Of a stretch of 57,674 bases of DNA, positions 7,617 through 15,304 are shown piece by piece. Source of the DNA: an uncultured archaeon (lineage in GTDB: Archaea; Altiarchaeota; Altiarchaeia; IMC4; SCGC-AAA252-I15); the NCBI GenBank assembly GCA_902384455.1, contig CABMCB010000010.1:1-57674 (forward strand), written 5' to 3'. Position numbers and translations under genes: made by a program. The notes under the pieces are model-generated. The model saw nothing but the letters and a program-made list of their open reading frames with translations, searched no databases and had not been told where the DNA came from. Numbering within the stretch: position 1 is the first letter of the stretch; each line of letters begins with the position of its first letter.

Positions 7617-7967
7617 ATGGATTATATTATCAAGTTTACCGGCGAAGTTTCTTGGGAGGGCCAAGCCAACGGCCTTCCCGACAAGATTCACGCATTTTTG
7701 GTCTTCAAGGAATACAACCGGGAGGTGTTTGACGCAGCTATTGAAACTCAAACCGGCGCGTTTCTGCGGATGGGTGCAATGTTTGTGCAAAAGGACCAAG
7801 GCCAGATTATCGAGTTGAACAAGATGCCTCAAGACCGCATCATGGTCCCGATGCGGTGGATTGTGAGTATGGGCGTAGAAGTTGTCAACATGGTCGGTGA
7901 ACTTTCGATGCCCGATGAAGCAGGTATTGAGAGATTATCGAGCGGAGAGGAGCCGGTAAAACAGTGA
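7617..7967 (+). CDS. Hypothetical 116-residue protein
   Basis: A compact alpha/beta protein (starts DYIIKFTGEVSWEGQ; middle FVQKDQGQIIELNKM). No motif recognised. It lies two bases after the previous gene and its stop overlaps the GTG of the exonuclease, so it belongs to the replication operon. Confidence 0.65.
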   Translation: MDYIIKFTGEVSWEGQANGLPDKIHAFLVFKEYNREVFDAAIETQTGAFLRMGAMFVQKDQGQIIELNKMPQDRIMVPMRWIVSMGVEVVNMVGELSMPDEAGIERLSSGEEPVKQ

Positions 7968-8629
7968 TTGTAGCCGGGATGGACTTGGAATCGACTGGGC
8001 TCGATAAAGTAAAAGACAGACCCATCGAGCTAGGAGTTACGTTATGGACTACAAAATACAGCCGGGGTCTGGATTCTCAATCCATTCTGATTAAATCTGA
8101 CGGCGTCCCTGTCGTTTCAGAGATTACTGAGATAACCGGCATTACTCAAGACATGGTAGACAACTTTGGCTACGAGCCGGACGAGGCATTTGAAGTCGCG
8201 ACATCGTACGCAGACCGGGCGCAAGCGATTGTGGCATTCAACGGCAGGCGTTTTGACATTCCGATGTTTCAAGCTATGGCCAAACGTTTAAAGAGGCAGT
8301 GGCCTGACAAACTCATAATCGACCCTTTTGTGGATTTGCCTATGAGGGGACAGGAACTTATTACGATGTGCGCGAAGATGGGCATTTATTACGACCCGCA
8401 CGAGGCCGGTGCCGACGTAAATGCCATGCTTCGGCTGACGGCGAAATTTCCGTTTGACATCGTACTTGAGCGAGCGAAGTCGCCGGTAGTGGTGGTGCAA
8501 TCGAAGCAGAGTTACGGTGAAAACGAAAAGGCAAAGAAGCATAAATTTCGTTGGAATCCCGGAGAGAAAATTTGGTGGAAGGCCGTCAAAGAAATCGACA
8601 TGAGCGACTTAAACGGGGCAGTTAACTGA
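7964..8629 (+). CDS. DnaQ-like 3'-5' exonuclease
   Basis: DEDDh signature: MDLEST (residues 6-11, exo I), FNGRRFDIPMF (about 89, exo II) and HEAGADV (about 147, exo III with H...D). Such enzymes proofread or trim DNA 3' ends. After residue 175 a small module reads KKHKFRWNPGEKIWWKAV, a HARP-like/WW-rich add-on common at the ends of phage exonucleases. GTG start at 7964 overlaps the previous TGA. It may support the nearby family A polymerase or recombination. Confidence 0.8.
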   Translation: MIVAGMDLESTGLDKVKDRPIELGVTLWTTKYSRGLDSQSILIKSDGVPVVSEITEITGITQDMVDNFGYEPDEAFEVATSYADRAQAIVAFNGRRFDIPMFQAMAKRLKRQWPDKLIIDPFVDLPMRGQELITMCAKMGIYYDPHEAGADVNAMLRLTAKFPFDIVLERAKSPVVVVQSKQSYGENEKAKKHKFRWNPGEKIWWKAVKEIDMSDLNGAVN

Positions 8630-8649
8630 GAGTTCGCTATGGTCGTTAG

Positions 8650-8673
8650 AGAGGACCTCTCACCAGAGGACCT
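8650..8673 (+). repeat. Tandem AGAGGACCT operator-like repeats
   Basis: AGAGGACCT occurs at 8650-8658 and again at 8665-8673, 15 bp apart, the second copy touching the -35 box of the 8673 promoter. This looks like a binding site for a regulator of that promoter. Confidence 0.5.
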
Positions 8674-8701
8674 TGACACGGAGTAAGTAGTACGGTAGAA
8701 T
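8673..8701 (+). promoter_or_regulatory. Strong sigma70-type promoter upstream of the SSB-like gene
   Basis: TTGACA (8673-8678), 17-bp spacer, TAGAAT (8696-8701). The start of transcription should be near 8708. The 5' leader then holds a GGGG/CCCC hairpin (about 8720-8733) before the ribosome-binding AAAGGA of the 8752 gene. Confidence 0.7.
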
Positions 8702-8751
8702 AGAAGGCTGTAAATTTAAAAGGGGCTTGAACCCCGCAAAGGAAAACAAAC

Positions 8752-9360
8752 ATGGCAGAAATGAGAACAATGAAGCCGTTTGAAAAGCCGGAAGGCGGCT
8801 CGTATATCGGAACCATCATTGACTTCGTTACCAAAGAAGTCGCTGATACCGATTATGCAACCCGCATGCAGAAAGTCGGCCCGGACGGTAAACCAAAAAC
8901 CAAGTTTCAAGTTACGTGGACTTGGGTGTTGAATGCGAACGACAAAGAGGGACGTGCGTTTCAGGTATTTGAGACATACGACGCATATCAGAATCCCGCA
9001 AAGCCATCCAAGTTGGACAAGGCTTTGACGCAGATTTTGAATGCTGCGCCCCCTCTTCTCTCGGATACCGACCAGCTAGAGCCGTTGCTGCTGAATCGTG
9101 CTAATGAACTATTCATCACCAAGAGTCCGAAGGTGAGCAACCCAGCCGAAATGACCGTCAAGGTTATTGGGCATACTCCTCTAAAGCCGGGCCAGCTTGC
9201 ACCACAAGCGCCGAAGGACTTCATCCGCTTCAAAAACCGTACGAAGGGCACTACTGGCCCGAATCCCGGACAGTCTACCCAGACATACGCTCAGCAGCCA
9301 AGCCAGCCAGCGAATAACGTTTCGTTGAACTCAGCACCAGAAGAAAACGAAGCGTTTTAA
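8752..9360 (+). CDS. Single-stranded DNA-binding protein-like
   Basis: A 202-residue protein with an N-terminal beta-rich domain (GGSYIGTIIDFVTKE... FQVTWTWVLN) and a low-complexity Gln/Pro tail ending in acidic EENEAF. The acidic tip ending in Phe is the hallmark by which SSBs recruit replication partners. The fold also recalls the DUF669 family of phage ssDNA-binding proteins. It has its own promoter and sits between the exonuclease and primase. The identification rests on the tail plus context. Confidence 0.6.
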   Translation: MAEMRTMKPFEKPEGGSYIGTIIDFVTKEVADTDYATRMQKVGPDGKPKTKFQVTWTWVLNANDKEGRAFQVFETYDAYQNPAKPSKLDKALTQILNAAPPLLSDTDQLEPLLLNRANELFITKSPKVSNPAEMTVKVIGHTPLKPGQLAPQAPKDFIRFKNRTKGTTGPNPGQSTQTYAQQPSQPANNVSLNSAPEENEAF

Positions 9361-9361
9361 T

Positions 9362-9381
9362 TTTCCCTCCGAGCCGGGAAA
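9362..9381 (+). promoter_or_regulatory. Hairpin after the SSB-like gene
   Basis: TTTCCC (9362-9367) pairs with GGGAAA (9376-9381) across an 8-nt loop, directly after the stop codon. No T-tract follows, so it is a weak terminator at best. Confidence 0.35.
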
Positions 9382-9399
9382 GCCGCTGGTAAACAAGGC

Positions 9400-9429
9400 T
9401 TGACGGCCCGCCAGAGCGCGGGCTATAAT
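9400..9429 (+). promoter_or_regulatory. Promoter of the primase/polymerase operon
   Basis: TTGACG (9400-9405), 18-bp spacer, perfect TATAAT (9424-9429). Transcription should start near 9436-9438, so the mRNA would begin only a few bases before GGATGGGAG, the ribosome-binding site of the TTG start at 9452. Confidence 0.7.
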
Positions 9430-9451
9430 ATTCATTCGGATGGGAGACACC

Positions 9452-11509
9452 TTGACAGTGACCGTGAATAATGTTCTTCTTGAAACAGCACTGCTCTGCG
9501 TGAAACGCGGGTGGTATGTGTTTCCCCTCGGAGAGAAGGCCAAGGAGCCGGACAGCGAGTTTTCACCACACGGATACCAGTCTGCATCTAGCGATGCCCG
9601 TCAAATTACCCAGTGGTGGACTGCGAAGCCGAACGCTAATATCGGCATCGACCTCGGTCGCTCCAATCTCACTGTTCTAGACTTCGACAACGGCCAGCCT
9701 CCCGCAGAACTAAATCTACCACAAACATTGCAGGTTTCTACATCTCGTGGACGTCACGTTTATTTCCAAGGCACTTCAAAGCAGGGGGATATGTACGTCG
9801 GCGAGTTACACGTCGGCGAAATTAAATCAACCGGCGGGTATGTTCTTGCTCCGATGTCTGTCCACCCATCTGGCCCGACTTACAATGTTGTCGTAAAAGC
9901 GGCGGTGGCCCCTCTCCCGGGCGGACTTACAGACCGTCTCCGCAAGAACTCAAACGGCGCAAAAGCGTTCATCGACGTTTCTCCTCAAGGCGCGAAAATA
10001 TCTCGCGGACAACACGACAACTTCCTCCGAGACGTGGCGCGTAAGTTGCGCGGCCAAGGCGGGGAAGAAGAGGGCATCTACAACTGGCTTGTAGAGGTAT
10101 GTGAAAAGCGGTGCGTGGACTACGGCGTGGATTATTTAGACATGTGCCGTAAGCACGCGAAGAACGTTGTGTCTAAGTTTGAGCCGAACCCTCCGCTGTC
10201 TATCGGTAATAATCTGAAACCAAAATCGGCGCAGGAGGTGGTCGAGACCGCCGATTTTGTTGCGGAAGAGGATATAGACTACACAGACTTAGGATTACCT
10301 ACCTTCCCATCATGGGTAATGGGTGGCACAAGCTTGTACGACGGTTTTGTGAAGCCGTTCTGCGATGTAAATTCACGCGTGGATTACTTTATGTGGCTGC
10401 CAGCGGCGCTGATGATGTTGAACTATCTCGGCACGAAGGTGCGCGTTCACATGAAGTCATGGACCCCCAGCTTGTACGTGGTTCTTATCGGCAGGAAAGG
10501 AGAAGCGCACAAATCCTCCTCGATTAAAAGCGCGATGAAGTATATGGAATATGCGGGCGTCTCAGCCTATCACTCGAAAGAGATAAAGAACGCCGACGGT
10601 AAGACGCTCATCTGGCAAGCCGGGTCACCGGAGGGTCTCGGCATAGACATGATGAAGACCAACTGCAAGAACGCGATTCTATTTTACGATGAGCTATCGT
10701 CGTTGGTGAAGAAGGCTGGAATTGAAGGCAGTGGATTGAACTCTGCTTTGCTCAACATGTATGAAGCATCTCTTTTTTCAAACTCAATCAAGTCGAAAAA
10801 GGATGCGTACTCGGTTAGCGCGGATACGTACTGCGCGAGCCTCATCACCGCTACTACCGATAAAAAATTTACTGCGTTGTGGGGTGCTCTAGCCGGTGAA
10901 GATACCGGTTTGGATGACCGTTTCTTTTTCGTTCACGCGCCGCTAAAACTCCCGGACACTACGCTAGAAACCGACGTGCCGTTCCAAGAGGCCTCGCTTA
11001 AGACCCGTAAGCTATTGGATAGCGCAGTGAATCAGAAAGAGTATAGATTCAATGACGAGGAGGATTTGATGCCCTTGATAGGCGGGGCTCTCCTCGATTG
11101 TGCTAAGGCCTACGGAAGCCGCGCAGAGCAGCGGGCGGAGAAGTTTGCGCTCTACTTTGCCGTGGATATGGGGCTTGACAGCATAACTTATGATTGTGTA
11201 GAGCGCGGCGTAGCCATTGTGAAATATGAACAAGCAATGAAGAAATACCTAATGCCGTTTGAGGCTAATAACGACGAGTCTTCGATTCAACAGCGTATTA
11301 TGCAGATGCTGTACCGCGCCAAAGGGCGCGTTGCTTTACGGGAGCTGGAAGATGTCCTTCATCCGGCCCGCTTCGGTCTCTCTGTTTGGAACAAAGCTAT
11401 GGGCCAATTACAGGCGCAGCGCTACATCGTTGTCACCGGAAGAGGTGTTAAGGGAGACCCTAAGTTGGTCAATATGAATCGCCGCATGCACTTCGGAGAT
11501 AACGACTGA
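9452..11509 (+). CDS. Bifunctional primase-polymerase / helicase-like protein
   Basis: About 685 residues. The first 180 form a Prim-Pol (AEP-type) domain: LDFD (metal-binding DxD, near residue 70), STSRGRHVYF (substrate His) and GEIKSTGGYVLAP (third acidic site). The C-terminal half resembles DUF3987-type helicase/ATPase regions, with a P-loop-like IGRKGEAHKSSS near residue 350 and a Walker B-like AILFYDE near 406. It likely primes and unwinds DNA for the adjacent polymerase. I chose TTG 9452 because GGGAG lies 6 bases upstream; an ATG at 9440 is also in frame but would be almost at the 5' end of the mRNA. Confidence 0.8.
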   Translation: MTVTVNNVLLETALLCVKRGWYVFPLGEKAKEPDSEFSPHGYQSASSDARQITQWWTAKPNANIGIDLGRSNLTVLDFDNGQPPAELNLPQTLQVSTSRGRHVYFQGTSKQGDMYVGELHVGEIKSTGGYVLAPMSVHPSGPTYNVVVKAAVAPLPGGLTDRLRKNSNGAKAFIDVSPQGAKISRGQHDNFLRDVARKLRGQGGEEEGIYNWLVEVCEKRCVDYGVDYLDMCRKHAKNVVSKFEPNPPLSIGNNLKPKSAQEVVETADFVAEEDIDYTDLGLPTFPSWVMGGTSLYDGFVKPFCDVNSRVDYFMWLPAALMMLNYLGTKVRVHMKSWTPSLYVVLIGRKGEAHKSSSIKSAMKYMEYAGVSAYHSKEIKNADGKTLIWQAGSPEGLGIDMMKTNCKNAILFYDELSSLVKKAGIEGSGLNSALLNMYEASLFSNSIKSKKDAYSVSADTYCASLITATTDKKFTALWGALAGEDTGLDDRFFFVHAPLKLPDTTLETDVPFQEASLKTRKLLDSAVNQKEYRFNDEEDLMPLIGGALLDCAKAYGSRAEQRAEKFALYFAVDMGLDSITYDCVERGVAIVKYEQAMKKYLMPFEANNDESSIQQRIMQMLYRAKGRVALRELEDVLHPARFGLSVWNKAMGQLQAQRYIVVTGRGVKGDPKLVNMNRRMHFGDND

Positions 11510-12714
11510 TGAGGTTCCTTTATGCAGACTTCGAGTCGCGTGCAGCGGTGGACCCGTTTGAAGTGGGGCTGTACAACTACATCCAAGCAAGCGAGCCGCT
11601 GTTTCTGTGGTGGGCGCTAGACAACCAAACGCCCCGCTGCTGGCGTCTGTGGGAAGACCCGCTCGTTATCGACAGCGAACTTATGAACGCGCTGTTAGAC
11701 CCGTCTGTCAATATCGTGGCCTTCAACTCGGCTTTTGAGCGGTATATGTTCCGAAAAATTGGCTGGGACCTGCCTACGTCTCGTTTTCTATGGGACCCGC
11801 AAGTAGGAGGTCGCTACTTATCGTTACCAGCCTCTTTGAGCGTTCAAGGCGAAGTTTTGGACTTACCGCACCACCTGCGTAAAGATAAGCGCGGAGACGC
11901 TCTAATAGGGCTATTCTGCCACCCCGTGGTGACGAAGCCGACCAAGAAGAACCCGACGCCTCTCGCGCCTTACTATAACGACTGGGTATCACACCCGAAA
12001 GAATGGCAGGAGTTTCTCGACTACGGCAAGAGTGACATTCTCGCAGAGAGGGAACTTTTGCGTCGCATGCAGGTACTCGGCGCAATGCCGCTCCCGCCGT
12101 TTGAGCAAAGACTGTGGCTCTTTGACCAGAAGGTAAACGACCGTGGAATGCCGGTAGACAAACCATACGTGGAGAAGATGTATCGCATGGCTTTGCGTGC
12201 GAAAGCAGAAGCGAAAGCAGACTTCGAGGCATTCACCGGTGTTAAGAACGCAAACAGCCCAACACAAGTTAAGGCATGGGCCAAGACACAAGGATACCCT
12301 CTTAAAACGTTAAAGAAAGATGCGGTCACCAGTGTGTTGAAAGACCCGGTAATCAAGTTGACGGACGCGTGTCGCAAGGCGCTTGAGATGCGCGGAGAAG
12401 CGGCATCGACATCGTACCAGAAGCTGGGAGCTATTCTTGCTAACATATCGCCGGATGGACGCCTCAGAAACCAGTTTATTTTCCTCGGTAGTTCTCGCTG
12501 CGGTCGTTGGTCTGGAAACGCGGTTCAATTACATAATCTCGCTCGTCCTCTGGTTGTGGGCGGTTATGACTTTGAAGACCAGAAGGTGGTGAAAGAGGCG
12601 CGGGAGTTTGTATACCGCGAAGACTTCGAAGGCATGAAAGCGAAGTACGGCTCCGTGCTTTTAGTAATTAAAAGTCTTATTCGCACTGTCTTCGTCGCAG
12701 AGGTAGCGCAATGA
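11509..12714 (+). CDS. Family A DNA polymerase, N-terminal part (exonuclease and thumb)
   Basis: 401 residues. Proofreading exonuclease motifs: YADFES (D7, E9), VAFNSAFERYMF (exo II, about 69) and DYGKSD (YxxxD, exo III, about 172). The rest resembles the thumb, ending LIRTVFVAEVAQ, the segment that in family A enzymes immediately precedes motif A. The stop then intervenes and palm and fingers follow in the next gene, with ATGA overlap. Either a true two-subunit polymerase, a programmed frameshift, or a one-base sequence error; no polymerase residue seems missing at the joint. Confidence 0.85.
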   Translation: MRFLYADFESRAAVDPFEVGLYNYIQASEPLFLWWALDNQTPRCWRLWEDPLVIDSELMNALLDPSVNIVAFNSAFERYMFRKIGWDLPTSRFLWDPQVGGRYLSLPASLSVQGEVLDLPHHLRKDKRGDALIGLFCHPVVTKPTKKNPTPLAPYYNDWVSHPKEWQEFLDYGKSDILAERELLRRMQVLGAMPLPPFEQRLWLFDQKVNDRGMPVDKPYVEKMYRMALRAKAEAKADFEAFTGVKNANSPTQVKAWAKTQGYPLKTLKKDAVTSVLKDPVIKLTDACRKALEMRGEAASTSYQKLGAILANISPDGRLRNQFIFLGSSRCGRWSGNAVQLHNLARPLVVGGYDFEDQKVVKEAREFVYREDFEGMKAKYGSVLLVIKSLIRTVFVAEVAQ

Positions 12715-13838
12715 GTTTACGTTTTCAGGTGACGGACCTTAATGCTATCGAGACTCGTGTCGGCGCATGGTTGGCGCAATGCACCGATTTGATGAACGTC
12801 TTTGTACCGGTGCTGGAACTAGGCCGTAAGGGCCGCAACGGGAAGGACCCCTATCTCGCGTTCGCGACGAAGATGTACGGCACCACTTATGAGGCGCTAT
12901 GGGCCGATTATAGCGGCATCAACGGGCCGGAACGCAAGGCCGACGCGAAGCGTAAACGTCAGGTCGCAAAGCCGGGGGTGCTGGGCGCTATCTATCGTTT
13001 GTCAGGCGGAGCGCTAGTTAAAGCGCACACAGACGAGTGTATTAAAGCCAAAAATGCGCGGGATTATGTTAAGGGAACACCGTGCGACTGCCCTATGGTT
13101 AAAACCGGGCTGTGGGCGTATGCCGACAACATGGGCGTTGATATGAGCATGGAACAAGCGCACCAAGTTGTGGAAATCTTTCGCAATAGCTACCCCGAAA
13201 TTTGCAGCATGAAAAATAACCCAGAGTGCGGCGAGTATCCGGGCATTTGGAAAAAGCTGGAACTAGCGGTGGCAGATGTGATGAATCCCGACCGCCCGGC
13301 TACTGTTCGCTACATCGGTCCCGGAAATTGCGTCAAGATTGACCGCGTGAATATCGGCCACACGAACAACGACGGTGTGTGGGTTGAGAGCCGTAAGCCG
13401 ATTATGCGTATGCAGTTACCAAGTGGCCGCTGTCTGCACTACTTGGACGCACGTTTAGAATCCACGATGATGCCGTGGAAAGGGGAGGATGAGGACGGCA
13501 ACGAGATTGACATCTACCGCGACAGCCTTATTTACGCCGGAACTAACCAGAAAACTAAGCAGTGGGATGTGTGGGTTTCAACTCACGGAGGAAAGTTGTT
13601 TGAAAACCTTGTGCAAGGAATTGCACGGGACGTTCTAGCTTGCAAATTATTGGACTTTGAAGATGCCGAACTCCCTATCGTTGGGCATGTGCATGACGAA
13701 GGCATCGCTCTTGTCGAAGACGATATTTTGTCGCCGACCGTACTCGATATGGAGAAGATAATGACAACGCCAATCGACTGGGCACCGGGTCTGTTATTGG
13801 GTGCGGACGGCTACGAGGACAGTTATTACCACAAATGA
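12711..13838 (+). CDS. Family A DNA polymerase, C-terminal part (palm and fingers)
   Basis: 375 residues. Motif A is DLNAIETR (D9), motif B is RKRQVAKPGVLGAIYRLSGG (K87, Y95) and motif C is VHDE near residue 328, the catalytic set of PolI-type polymerases. Motif A begins nine residues after the start codon, so this chain cannot work alone as a proofreading enzyme and should pair with the 11509 product. Its ATG overlaps that gene's TGA, allowing translational coupling. Confidence 0.85.
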   Translation: MSLRFQVTDLNAIETRVGAWLAQCTDLMNVFVPVLELGRKGRNGKDPYLAFATKMYGTTYEALWADYSGINGPERKADAKRKRQVAKPGVLGAIYRLSGGALVKAHTDECIKAKNARDYVKGTPCDCPMVKTGLWAYADNMGVDMSMEQAHQVVEIFRNSYPEICSMKNNPECGEYPGIWKKLELAVADVMNPDRPATVRYIGPGNCVKIDRVNIGHTNNDGVWVESRKPIMRMQLPSGRCLHYLDARLESTMMPWKGEDEDGNEIDIYRDSLIYAGTNQKTKQWDVWVSTHGGKLFENLVQGIARDVLACKLLDFEDAELPIVGHVHDEGIALVEDDILSPTVLDMEKIMTTPIDWAPGLLLGADGYEDSYYHK

Positions 13839-13846
13839 GGTTTAAC

Positions 13847-13875
13847 TTGACAACAGAGCGAAGGCGTGATACTCT
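13847..13875 (+). promoter_or_regulatory. Promoter with extended -10 abutting the rlpA-like start codon
   Basis: TTGACA (13847-13852), 17-bp spacer ending TGA, TACTCT (13870-13875). The predicted first transcribed base is at about 13882, the G of the GTG start codon, which suggests a leaderless mRNA. Confidence 0.65.
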
Positions 13876-13881
13876 TTATGA

Positions 13882-14328
13882 GTGAAGAAAACCACCGCGA
13901 TTCTGACAACGATACTCGGGGTACACCTATTAACGCCGGTGATGCAAGCACCAGCGGCCCCCAAGCCGATGAAACCCACGGCACCGAGGGTGGTCAAAGC
14001 ATGGCAGGGGATGGTTTCGTGGTATGGGAAGGAGTGGGCAGGCAAGAAAATGGCAAATGGGCATCTTTACGACCCGCAAGCATTGACAGCCGCGCATCCT
14101 GTCCTGTCGTTTGGAACTTGGGTACGCGTGACCAACCTTACTTCTGGGCGTTCCGAGTTCGCTAAAATAACCGACAGAGGACCCTACGTCGAGGGCAGGG
14201 AAATGGATGTCAGCGAGCGAGTGGCAGAGCGTATCGGGATTAAGGAAGTCGGTGTCGCACACGTCAAGATTGAAATCATCCGATTCGCGGACGGCTCCAT
14301 AAACTATTTCATGAGGAGTGAACAATAA
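13882..14328 (+). CDS. RlpA-like double-psi beta-barrel protein, secreted
   Basis: 148 residues. A signal peptide (KKTTAILTTILGVHLLTPVMQAPAA) is followed by the RlpA domain: GMVSWYGKEWAGKKMANG (about 44-61), LSFGTWVRVTNLTSGRS and KITDRGPYVEGREMDVSERVAERIG. RlpA proteins are periplasmic/outer-membrane septal proteins, some of which are lytic transglycosylases for denuded glycan strands. In a phage it could help lysis or alter the host wall. GTG 13882 is the start that gives the full signal peptide; a competing ATG at 13878 opens another frame that I reject. Confidence 0.8.
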   Translation: MKKTTAILTTILGVHLLTPVMQAPAAPKPMKPTAPRVVKAWQGMVSWYGKEWAGKKMANGHLYDPQALTAAHPVLSFGTWVRVTNLTSGRSEFAKITDRGPYVEGREMDVSERVAERIGIKEVGVAHVKIEIIRFADGSINYFMRSEQ

Positions 14329-14414
14329 TGACCGAGTTTGAAGCGCAAGCCCGTTCTTTCTTGCCAGCAATGGCAAGCCCACCTTTTCTTGCGCTTCAGA
14401 AAGAGGTAGTATGA
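14328..14414 (+). CDS. 28-codon micro-ORF between rlpA-like and IS110-like genes
   Basis: The frame starts at ATG 14328, which overlaps the previous TAA by one base (TAATG), has AGGAG 11-15 bases upstream, and ends in a TGA sharing ATGA with the next gene. It tiles exactly between its neighbours. The peptide (starts MTEFEAQARSF, ends LALQKEVV) has no known family. Nearly the whole frame is covered by a hairpin (14339-14398), so it could be a regulatory leader peptide rather than a functional protein. Confidence 0.45.
   Translation: MTEFEAQARSFLPAMASPPFLALQKEVV
14339..14398 (+). promoter_or_regulatory. Double hairpin with GNRA tetraloop
   Basis: An 11-bp perfect outer stem TGAAGCGCAAG/CTTGCGCTTCA (14339-14349/14388-14398) encloses, across pyrimidine-rich internal loops, a 7-bp hairpin CTTGCCA-GCAA-TGGCAAG (14360-14377) closed by a GCAA tetraloop. 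It ends directly before the AGAAAGAGG ribosome-binding site of the 14411 gene. Confidence 0.7.
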
Positions 14415-15304
14415 AATTACCGAACGGCATGAATACAGAGCGCCCAATAATCGGAGCAGATTGGAGCCGCAAAAAGGGGGTCGATATTTACGACCCTCAT
14501 ACAGACTCAGTAGCAAATTTCCCGTCCTTCGAGGCGGCAGCGCCAAACTACAAAGGCTATTTGCTGATTACAGAATCTACAGCAGAGAGTTTTGAGTTGC
14601 AGCGCCGCGCAGTGGTCCTTAAGGCTTTCGAGGAAAACAACGTTGAGGCGTGGGGGTTCAAAACGCAACGCACCGCCCAATTTCGAATGAAATGGGATAT
14701 TCTTAAAAGTAATGAATCTGACGCCAAAACAATCTATTGTATCGGGACCAAAACAAAGACCGCGCTCAGCCGCCTCGGCCCACTTCGCACGGAGGATTTA
14801 CTCAGGGAAGAAATTCAGGAGACTTTGGTACGAGACCGCTTTTTGTTCGATGGGGAGCCAAGCCAGAAATTAGCGGCGGCGGTTTTGAATGACGCCGTAA
14901 TTCCTCGTGAGTTCTCTTCTATTCTGGTGGAGAAAGAGTTCAAAAAGAAGAGGGGCCGCGTATATCGCTCTAGCGTCGGGCGCATTTTACTGGTCGCCAA
15001 GGCTGTCCGCGATGCAGGTCGCGGTTATCGTGAGTTTCGTCGCCAGCTAGGGAACTACGGCAACGGATACAAGTCAATGGCTCGCTCGGAGCACAACTGG
15101 CATCTTACGATTTACGAAGTTCGCAGGGCTTTGAAAAAGGCAGGAATCACGAAGACGACGAAAGCGGTGAAAGACCCCAAGACGGGCATAGAAATTTCGG
15201 TACGAGTCTGGACAGACGAAGAATTACACATCAAAAGTCAAGTACAAAAGACGGTCGTCGCCGCCGCCAAGTTTTTGTGGCAAGTGAGCAAGGAGATAGC
15301 ATGA
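14411..15304 (+). CDS. IS110/RuvC-like RNase H-fold protein
   Basis: 297 residues. The first 120 resemble the DEDD transposase domain of IS110 elements: IIGADWSRKKG (first Asp), ITESTAES (the EaTG-like Glu position) and RMKWDILKSNESDAKTIY (the KTDxxDA-like Asp position). The C-terminal half is basic and ends in a helix (VVAAAKFLWQVSKEIA), without the clear second IS110 domain. No insertion-sequence ends are seen, so this may be a domesticated resolvase or recombinase acting on branched DNA. The RuvC-fold call is moderate; the exact family is uncertain. Confidence 0.5.
   Translation: MKLPNGMNTERPIIGADWSRKKGVDIYDPHTDSVANFPSFEAAAPNYKGYLLITESTAESFELQRRAVVLKAFEENNVEAWGFKTQRTAQFRMKWDILKSNESDAKTIYCIGTKTKTALSRLGPLRTEDLLREEIQETLVRDRFLFDGEPSQKLAAAVLNDAVIPREFSSILVEKEFKKKRGRVYRSSVGRILLVAKAVRDAGRGYREFRRQLGNYGNGYKSMARSEHNWHLTIYEVRRALKKAGITKTTKAVKDPKTGIEISVRVWTDEELHIKSQVQKTVVAAAKFLWQVSKEIA

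Noticed and set aside
13866-14165. A 99-codon frame starting at GTG 13866/ATG 13878 over the rlpA-like gene
   Set aside because: The GTG 13882 frame gives a full signal peptide and RlpA domain; this frame has neither.
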